A DNA stretch of 64,000 bases from Nitratireductor pacificus pht-3B (GTDB taxonomy: Bacteria > Pseudomonadota > Alphaproteobacteria > Rhizobiales > Rhizobiaceae). A program made the position numbers and the translations under genes. The notes beneath the pieces were generated by a model. That model was given only the letters and a program-made list of their open reading frames with translations, searched no databases and was not told the DNA's origin. Of the stretch, positions 58,721 to 64,000 are shown one piece after another. The stretch's first letter is position 1. The number at the start of each line of letters is the position of its first letter. The stretch is taken from the NCBI RefSeq assembly GCF_000300335.1, contig NZ_AMRM01000018.1, forward strand, positions 1-64,000, read 5' to 3'.

Positions 58721-59257
58721 TCATACAGGCCGAGACGGGTCAGCGTCCGGCGCTTCCGATCCGGTCTGCTGAAGAATGAAATCGGCGATGCCGGAAATGT
58801 CTTCCAGCGAAAAGAGCGGCAGGCCGCCGCCCTCGGTGTCATGATCGGCCGCAATCGCAAGGATCGCGGGGTCTTCTGCCGCAAGGGGTGCCGTGTCCTT
58901 CGCACCGCTGCGCCGGCACTCGATCTTGGGATGCGGGCCGCGCTTGTAGCCTTCGACGAGGACGAGGTCGCAGGGAGAAAGCCGTTCGAGCATCGCTTCG
59001 AGGCCCGGCTCCTCCTCGTCCTGCAACTCATGGATGAGGGCCCAGCGGCGGCTGGAGACGATGGCGACCTCGGCCGCACCGGCGCTGCGGTGGCGGAACG
59101 AATCCGTGCCCTCATGGTCGATGTCGAACGCATGATGGGCATGCTTTACCGCTGCGATGCGCAATCCGCGCCCGCTCAACTCGGCGATCAGGCGGGAGGT
59201 GAGGGTTGTCTTGCCGGAATTCTTCCAGCCGACAATGCCGAAAACGCGGTGGCTCAT
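58721..59257 (-). CDS. mobB: Molybdopterin-guanine dinucleotide biosynthesis protein B
   Basis: This 178-residue GTPase-like protein begins VFGIVGWKNSGKTTLTSRLIAEL (P-loop GWKNSGKTT), and has VKHAHHAFDIDHEGTDSFRH and DLVLVEGYKRGPHPKIE, which are MobB hallmarks. It assists MobA in forming the guanine dinucleotide cofactor for some molybdoenzymes. Its start (59257) overlaps the stop of mobA (ATGA). Confidence 0.95.
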   Translation of the reverse strand: MSHRVFGIVGWKNSGKTTLTSRLIAELSGRGLRIAAVKHAHHAFDIDHEGTDSFRHRSAGAAEVAIVSSRRWALIHELQDEEEPGLEAMLERLSPCDLVLVEGYKRGPHPKIECRRSGAKDTAPLAAEDPAILAIAADHDTEGGGLPLFSLEDISGIADFILQQTGSEAPDADPSRPV

Positions 59258-59874
59258 TTCGTTTCCCCCTGCATCATCGCCCGCGCCCTGCGCAGGTCTT
59301 CCGGCGTGTTGACGTTGAAGAACGGGTCGCTGTCGGGCTCCGTGGGGAAGTCCACCAGCGCGGCGAGGTGACGGTCGCCGGCATAGGCCGTTACCCGGCG
59401 TTTTCCGCCTTGAGCAAGATATGTTTCGAGATCGTCGGCGAGCGCCAGGGGCCACAGGCCGAAAACCGGATGGATGCGTCCCAGCGACCGCGCAAGGACG
59501 ATGCCCCGTATATCGGCTGCCGCATTGCCGAGGCGCCTGGCGAGGTCGAGCGGAAAGAACGGCGTGTCCGCGGCAGCGGTAACGATATGCGTGAAGGATC
59601 CCTGCCGTTCCGCCCAGCGCAGGCCGGCGAGAACGCCGCCGAGCGGCCCCACCGGCTCTGGAAACGGATCGGCGACAATGTCGAGGCCGAAGGAGGCGAA
59701 CCTCTCCGGATCGCCATTGGCGTTGAGGATCACGTGATCCGCCTGTGAGGCAAGGCGCGTTGCGACCAGCCCGAGGAGCGTCGTGTCGCCGATCGCCGAG
59801 AGCCCCTTGTCGCCGCCACCCATGCGGGTGGCTTCGCCGCCAGCCAGAATGACGCCGGCGATTTTTCTGATCAT
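59254..59874 (-). CDS. mobA: Molybdenum cofactor guanylyltransferase
   Basis: This 206-residue nucleotidyltransferase begins IAGVILAGGEATRMGGGDKGLSAIG (GTP-binding signature LAGGxxxRMGGxDK) and has GPLGGVLAGLRWA, AAADTPFFPLDLA and NVNTPEDL. It adds GMP to molybdopterin. The ATG at 59874 overlaps the MFS stop (ATGA) and its end overlaps mobB, so MFS-mobA-mobB is one coupled unit. Confidence 0.95.
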   Translation of the reverse strand: MIRKIAGVILAGGEATRMGGGDKGLSAIGDTTLLGLVATRLASQADHVILNANGDPERFASFGLDIVADPFPEPVGPLGGVLAGLRWAERQGSFTHIVTAAADTPFFPLDLARRLGNAAADIRGIVLARSLGRIHPVFGLWPLALADDLETYLAQGGKRRVTAYAGDRHLAALVDFPTEPDSDPFFNVNTPEDLRRARAMMQGETK

Positions 59875-61196
59875 GTCGGTTCCCCGTCGGAGAGACCCAA
59901 CTGGCGGGCGACATGGATGACGTAGAGGGAGGCGCCGATCGCCAGAGCCGACGAGATCAGCATCACCCAAAGCAGCGGGAAGGGGCCGGATTCCGCCGTC
60001 AGCAGCGCACCGGCCACGACCGCCAGCGCCGCGCCGCCGCCGATCTGCAGCGCGCCGCCCAGTCCCGACGCCGTACCGGCGATGTGTGGCCTGACGCTGA
60101 CCAGACCGGCATTGGCGTTGGGCATGGTCATGCCGTTGCCGATCCCGACGAACATGGACGGGCCAAACAGCGAGAGCGGATGGAAATAGCCGGCGGTGAA
60201 CAGGACCAGCGCCAGGACCAGGCCGAGCGTGGCGATGATGTTGCCGACCAGCATCATGCGGTTGATGCCGAAGCTGCGCGAGAAGCGGGCGGTCAGGAAG
60301 TTGCCGAACATGTAGCCGAGGGAGATCAGGATGAAGTACATGCCGTAACCCGACGATGTCAGGTGCAGCATCTCGGTGGCGACATAGGGGCCACCGCCCA
60401 GGAAGGCGAAAAAGGCTCCTGACGCGAAGGCGGCCGTTGCCGTGTAGCCCCAGAAGCGGCGCGCGCGAAACAGCTCGGGATAGTGCTTCAGCTGCGATGT
60501 CATGCTGACGGAGCGGTTGCCGTTGGTTTCTCCCAGATCGAGATAGACGATCGCAAAGGAGACGATGCCGAAGGCGAGGATCAGGTAGAACGTGGCCTGC
60601 CAGCCGTAGAGTTCATCGAGAATACCGCCGATCAGCGGCCCGATCATGGGCGCGAGCGTCATGCCCATGGTAATGTAGCCGATGCGGCTGGCCGCATCCT
60701 CCGCGCTGACCGTGTCACGGACGATGGCGCGCGACAGGACCATGCCGGCGGCGGAAAACGCCTGGAACACGCGACAGATCAGGAAGATCGTGATGTTCGG
60801 CGCGTTCAGTGCCGCAATGGTGCTCAGGATGAAGATCGCAAAGCAGGCCAGCATCACCGGGCGGCGGCCGAGCCGGTCGGAAGCCGGTCCGATCACGAGC
60901 TGGAGGGCGGCCGTGGCGGCGAGATAAAGCGATACGGCGAGCTGGACGACACTGTAGTCGGCGTCGAAATAGGTCGCCAGGCCGGGCAGCGACGGCAGGA
61001 AGACATTCATCGACACGGCCGCCGTCGCGGTCGCGACCACGAGCGTCATGATGTGGGGAGGGGTGGTGCGGTCGAACAGGGGACTGGCCAGTGCTTTGTG
61101 AGAACGATGCCGCCCCAACAACCGTGTCCGGCGAACAAAGTCAAACCTGGAATTGCTCTTCCCGGAACATGCGGCCAGTACCCGAGGCAGGAACAT
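59871..61196 (-). CDS. MFS efflux transporter of the Bcr/CflA family
   Basis: This 12-TM drug-exporter-like protein begins around PPHIMTLVVATATAAVSMNVFLPSLPGLATYF and has the Bcr/CflA motif LVIGPASDRLGRRPVMLACF between helices 2 and 3 and RAIVRDTVSAEDAASRIGYI. The N-terminal extent is uncertain: ATG at 61196 (in the tandem repeat), TTG at 61121 or ATG at 61049. Its stop overlaps mobA by 4 nt, an odd partner for a cofactor gene. Substrate unknown. Confidence 0.9.
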   Translation of the reverse strand: MFLPRVLAACSGKSNSRFDFVRRTRLLGRHRSHKALASPLFDRTTPPHIMTLVVATATAAVSMNVFLPSLPGLATYFDADYSVVQLAVSLYLAATAALQLVIGPASDRLGRRPVMLACFAIFILSTIAALNAPNITIFLICRVFQAFSAAGMVLSRAIVRDTVSAEDAASRIGYITMGMTLAPMIGPLIGGILDELYGWQATFYLILAFGIVSFAIVYLDLGETNGNRSVSMTSQLKHYPELFRARRFWGYTATAAFASGAFFAFLGGGPYVATEMLHLTSSGYGMYFILISLGYMFGNFLTARFSRSFGINRMMLVGNIIATLGLVLALVLFTAGYFHPLSLFGPSMFVGIGNGMTMPNANAGLVSVRPHIAGTASGLGGALQIGGGAALAVVAGALLTAESGPFPLLWVMLISSALAIGASLYVIHVARQLGLSDGEPT

Positions 61197-61204
61197 GCGG
61201 CCAG
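61164..61204. repeat. Short direct repeat near the MFS gene start
   Basis: GGAACATGCGGCCAG occurs at 61164-61178 and 61190-61204, 26 nt apart, in the 5' end region of the MFS gene. It looks like a small local duplication and makes the true start of that gene harder to place. Confidence 0.75.
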
Positions 61205-61221
61205 GACCTGGGCGGCTACGG

Positions 61222-62142
61222 TCAGGTTCCGCCGGGCGTCATGCTGGGGCTGGTACTCTTCGCGGCAGGCTTCATGGTGCCGCGGAAGCGCTCGCGATAG
61301 AGCGTGTAGAGACCGGAGCAGACGACGATGGTCGCGCCGATGATCATCGGCAGATCCGGCTTGTCGCCGAAGACCAGGAGACCGAGCGCCAGCGCCCACA
61401 AGAGGGCGGTGTAGCGAAACGGCGCTATGAACGACAGGTCGCCGGCACGCAGCGCCTGAATGATGAACTGGTAGCCGAAGACGAGAAAAAGCGCCGCCGC
61501 CGCCAGCATGCCGAGGGACCGGCCGTCCACCGGCGCCCAGCCGCCATAGGGAACGACCAGCATGGCCCCGGCCAGGGTGACGGCGGCGGAGGTGGCGGTC
61601 GAGATCAGAAGTGTCGGCACGGCCGACGGAATGCGGCGCGTGGTCAGGTCGCGCATGGTGGCGAAGGCGACGGAGGCCAGGCCGTAGAGCGCGTAGGCGT
61701 TGAAGCCCTCGAAGCCGGGACGGATGATGATCAGGATGCCGATGAAGCCGGCCACGATAGCGCTCCAGCGCCGCCAGCCGACCGGTTCGGAGAGGAACAG
61801 GGCCGCGCCCATCGTCACCGTCAGCGGCAGCACCTGGAGCACGGCGGAGATGTTGGCGATCGGCATGTGCTGCAGCGCCGCCAGAAAGCAGATCGTCGCG
61901 CCGGTCTCGCCGATGACGCGCAGGGCAATCATCGGATGCAGGATGGAGCGCAGGCGTGCGAAGGCGCCCCAGCGCCAGGCGAACAGGCCGATCAGCAGCG
62001 TCGCCATGATGCCGCGGATCAGCATCACCTGACCCATGTTCATCGACTGGGCGATGAGCTTGGTCAGCACGTCATTGACGGTGAAGGCGGCCATCGCCAC
62101 CGACATGAGCAACGCGGCGCGCAGATTGGGTGAAAGAGGCAA
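61222..62142 (-). CDS. EamA-type (DMT superfamily) transporter
   Basis: This 306-residue protein has about ten transmembrane segments in two EamA repeats: LRAALLMSVAMAAFTVNDVL and PNAYALYG-type second half with FATMRDLTTRRI, and ending FGDKPDLPMIIGATIVVCSGLYTLYRERF. Drug/metabolite exporter. It is 25 nt upstream of the MFS gene and in line with mobA and mobB. Substrate unknown. Confidence 0.92.
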   Translation of the reverse strand: MPLSPNLRAALLMSVAMAAFTVNDVLTKLIAQSMNMGQVMLIRGIMATLLIGLFAWRWGAFARLRSILHPMIALRVIGETGATICFLAALQHMPIANISAVLQVLPLTVTMGAALFLSEPVGWRRWSAIVAGFIGILIIIRPGFEGFNAYALYGLASVAFATMRDLTTRRIPSAVPTLLISTATSAAVTLAGAMLVVPYGGWAPVDGRSLGMLAAAALFLVFGYQFIIQALRAGDLSFIAPFRYTALLWALALGLLVFGDKPDLPMIIGATIVVCSGLYTLYRERFRGTMKPAAKSTSPSMTPGGT

Positions 62143-62178
62143 GACCGCTCCAGAAGGCTAGCGATTCTGGAGACTAAA

Positions 62179-62213
62179 GCATCGGATCGAAAAGTGGAAT
62201 CCGGTTTTCGGTT
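62179..62213. repeat. Palindromic dispersed repeat, copy 2
   Basis: GCATCGGATCGAAAAGTGG followed by AATCCGGTTTTCGGTT is the inverted counterpart of the copy at 7505-7542. It is located upstream of the EamA gene and downstream of moaA. Confidence 0.8.
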
Positions 62214-62307
62214 ATTCCGGTGCTCGGCCAATGATGTACGACGCCGGATGGGCTTGGCATTCCAGCCGGCACCGACAAACGCGGGAGGCCCGGAGGACCG
62301 CCGGGAG

Positions 62308-63312
62308 CTATCCGCCCGTCACGCTCATGTGGCGGGAAACCGAGGGGCGGTTGGTGCGGCGGTCGATGATGAAATCATGACCCTTGGGCTTGCGCCCGAT
62401 CGCTTCATCGATGGCCGTGGACAGCAGCTCGTTGCCCTCCGAGGCGCGCAGCGCCGCGCGCAGGTCGGCCGAATCGTCCTGGCCGAGGCACATGTAGAGC
62501 ATGCCCGTGCAGGTGATGCGCACGCGGTTGCAGCTTTCGCAGAAATTATGGGTCATCGGCGTGATGAAGCCCAGCCTGCCGCCGGTTTCGGCGATCTCGA
62601 CATAACGGGCCGGCCCGCCGGTCTTGAAGGGAATGTCGGTCAGCGTGAATTGCTGCTCGAGTTGGGCGCGTAGAAGGGACAAGGGCAGATACTGGTCGGT
62701 GCGGTCGGCGTCGATCTCGCCCATGGGCATGGTCTCGATTACGGTCATGTCCATGCCGCGGCCGTGCGCCCAGCGCAGCATTTCCGGCAGTTCGTCCTCG
62801 TTGAAACCCTTCAAGGCCACGGCGTTGAGCTTGACGTGCAGCCCGGCGGCCTCCGCGGCTTCGATGCCGCGCATGACCTTGTCGAGATTGCCCCAGCGCG
62901 TGATGACGCGAAACTTGTCGGGGTCGAGCGTGTCGATCGACACGTTGATGCGGCGAACGCCGCAGTCGGCAAGTTCGGCGGCGAAGCGCTCGAGCTGCGA
63001 GCCGTTGCTGGTCAGGGTAAGCTCCTGCAGCGCTCCCGACTTCAGGTGGCGCGAAAGCTGGCGGACCAGATGCATGATGTTCTTGCGCACCAGCGGCTCG
63101 CCGCCGGTCAGCCGCAGCCGGCGGACGCCCTTCTCGATGAAGACGGTGCACAGGCGGTCCAGTTCCTCGAGGCTCAAAAGGTCGCGCTTGGGCAGAAACG
63201 TCATGTCTTCCGCCATGCAGTAGACGCAGCGGAAGTCGCACCGATCGGTAACCGACACGCGCAGATAGTCGATGGCGCGGCCAAAGGGGTCGATCATGCT
63301 AAACTGCGTCAT
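62308..63312 (-). CDS. moaA: GTP 3',8-cyclase (molybdenum cofactor biosynthesis protein A)
   Basis: This 334-residue radical SAM enzyme makes the first molybdopterin intermediate from GTP. The N-terminal cluster cysteines are in CDFRCVYC, the SAM-binding region is [13 protein letters not shown], and the C-terminal second 4Fe-4S cluster is in [18 protein letters not shown]. It ends with the flexible GG pair (VTGG) that reaches the active site. Its partner MoaC is not in the window. It lies upstream of the exporters and mobAB, in the same direction. Confidence 0.97.
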   Translation of the reverse strand: MTQFSMIDPFGRAIDYLRVSVTDRCDFRCVYCMAEDMTFLPKRDLLSLEELDRLCTVFIEKGVRRLRLTGGEPLVRKNIMHLVRQLSRHLKSGALQELTLTSNGSQLERFAAELADCGVRRINVSIDTLDPDKFRVITRWGNLDKVMRGIEAAEAAGLHVKLNAVALKGFNEDELPEMLRWAHGRGMDMTVIETMPMGEIDADRTDQYLPLSLLRAQLEQQFTLTDIPFKTGGPARYVEIAETGGRLGFITPMTHNFCESCNRVRITCTGMLYMCLGQDDSADLRAALRASEGNELLSTAIDEAIGRKPKGHDFIIDRRTNRPSVSRHMSVTGG

Positions 63313-63492
63313 TCAAGCTCGCTCTCGCTGGCAGTCCCCGGCTGGACCTTCTCCACATCATGTCGTCTTCTGAAGCCGGCAATTCAAGCGCCGCAAGCTA
63401 GCATCAGGCCACGCCGCTCGGCAATGCGTCGATATGGGGCTTTTCCGCTCGGCCAAACCTGAATACTGCTATGGACCGAAAGGCGCTGCCAC

Positions 63493-63864
63493 ATGACCCC
63501 ATCTCATCCCATGAAGCCGCCAAGGGAACTGCGCGTATCCCGGGACCGCGCGGCGATGACCGTCCTGTTCGCCGATGCCGAGCCGGCCACGCTCACGGCG
63601 GAGATGCTGCGGGTTCTCTCGCCGTCGGCCGAGGTGCAGGGCCATGCGCCGGAGCAGCGCGTGACCGTGCCGGGCAAGCGAAGCGTCACGATCGTTCGCG
63701 TCGATCCCGTGGGAAACTATGCCGTCCGGATCGTTTTCAGCGACGGCCACCAGAGCGGCATCTTCACATGGCTCTACCTTCACGAGCTGATCATGGGGAA
63801 GGAAGAGAAGTGGCAGGGCTATCTGGAGGAGCTGCAGGAGAAGGGGCTGAGCCGTGGCGACTAG
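63493..63864 (+). CDS. DUF971 domain protein
   Basis: This 123-residue protein has the DUF971 (gamma-butyrobetaine hydroxylase N-terminal-like) fold: PRELRVSRDRAAMTVLFADAEPATLTAEMLRVLSPSAEVQG and VGNYAVRIVFSDGHQSGIFTWLYLHEL. The family has been linked to iron-sulfur or Mo-related proteins by gene context, but no function is proven. It is divergent from moaA and overlaps the next gene. Confidence 0.92.
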   Translation: MTPSHPMKPPRELRVSRDRAAMTVLFADAEPATLTAEMLRVLSPSAEVQGHAPEQRVTVPGKRSVTIVRVDPVGNYAVRIVFSDGHQSGIFTWLYLHELIMGKEEKWQGYLEELQEKGLSRGD

Positions 63865-64000
63865 CGAGACCGATCAGACCGATCACATCATTACCTCCCT
63901 CGACGCGCTGGAAGCGCTTTACGGAACGCCGGGGGAGGCATCGCTCGTGAAGGTGACCGAGCGGATCATTCCGGAATATGCGGCGCTCATCGAGGCATCG
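63854..64000 (+). CDS. Pyridoxamine 5'-phosphate oxidase-fold protein, N-terminal part
   Basis: The GTG at 63854 starts inside the end of the DUF971 gene; the product reads ATSETDQTDHIITSLDALEA then LYGTPGEASLVKVTERIIP and continues past the window edge. The segment ALYGTPGEASLVKVT is typical of the PPOX-class flavin-binding proteins (MSMEG_1061-like). Only 49 residues are visible, so this is a family-level call. Confidence 0.75.
   Translation, partial: MATSETDQTDHIITSLDALEALYGTPGEASLVKVTERIIPEYAALIEAS

Noticed and set aside
58721-59914. A single fused protein covering mobB and part of mobA
   Set aside because: The upstream part has no similarity and lies out of frame with mobA; MobB starts at 59257 with the P-loop near its N-terminus.

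Overview
The window looks like chromosomal DNA of an alphaproteobacterium of the order Hyphomicrobiales (Rhizobiales). The evidence is high GC with strong third-position bias, the order DUF3572-divK-pleD followed by rpmG, a DUF1289 / retropepsin-like protease / cobT neighbourhood, an alphaproteobacterial GTTC-N7-GTTC SOS box in front of dinB, a perfect CtrA box, and short palindromic repeats of the rhizobial type. Genus cannot be decided from the sequence alone.

Layout. 1-2.5 kb: the end of a phage structural operon (DUF3168 tail completion protein), then a lower-GC block of unknown genes on the minus strand, ending at a tRNA-Asn gene whose 3' end faces the phage side. This is probably a remnant of an integrated element. 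2.7-10.2 kb: small housekeeping and detoxification genes (nitroreductase with flavin reductase; an ArsR regulator divergent from SRPBCC and VOC genes; a MaoC/CitE pair; DUF2336). 10.2-18.6 kb: parE and the glycine cleavage operon gcvT-gcvH-gcvP under a tandem glycine riboswitch. 18.8-21.3 kb: glutathione-dependent formaldehyde oxidation (class III alcohol dehydrogenase and S-formylglutathione hydrolase) with a UPF0178 gene between them and a divergent LysR gene. 22.4-27.8 kb: an unusual trio (orphan branched-chain-type binding protein, phthalate-dioxygenase-type reductase, ferritin-like ExxH protein) divergent from pccA. 28.6-36.5 kb: dnaE, a DUF898/M48 membrane pair and SOS-controlled dinB. 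38-43.7 kb: the cell-cycle locus DUF3572-divK-pleD, with a haem-type TonB receptor lying between pleD and rpmG. 43.9-49 kb: a CopA copper ATPase behind a MerR-type promoter, then a frame-disrupted surface protein gene with a 19-C tract and an upstream CtrA box. 49-55 kb: protease/DUF1289, a CobT homologue that has lost its hallmark motifs, a DivJ/PleC-like kinase, nuclease, GST, uracil-DNA glycosylase-like and Lrp genes. 55.2-58.6 kb: a polar amino acid ABC importer without its ATPase plus a hydroxyisobutyrate-dehydrogenase-like enzyme. 58.7-63.3 kb: molybdenum cofactor genes moaA, mobA and mobB with two exporters between them. The window ends in a DUF971 gene and the start of a pyridoxamine-oxidase-fold gene.

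The features least explained by known systems are the oxygenase-like trio at 22.4-25.4 kb, the degenerate cobT, and the CtrA-box surface gene with homopolymer tracts.
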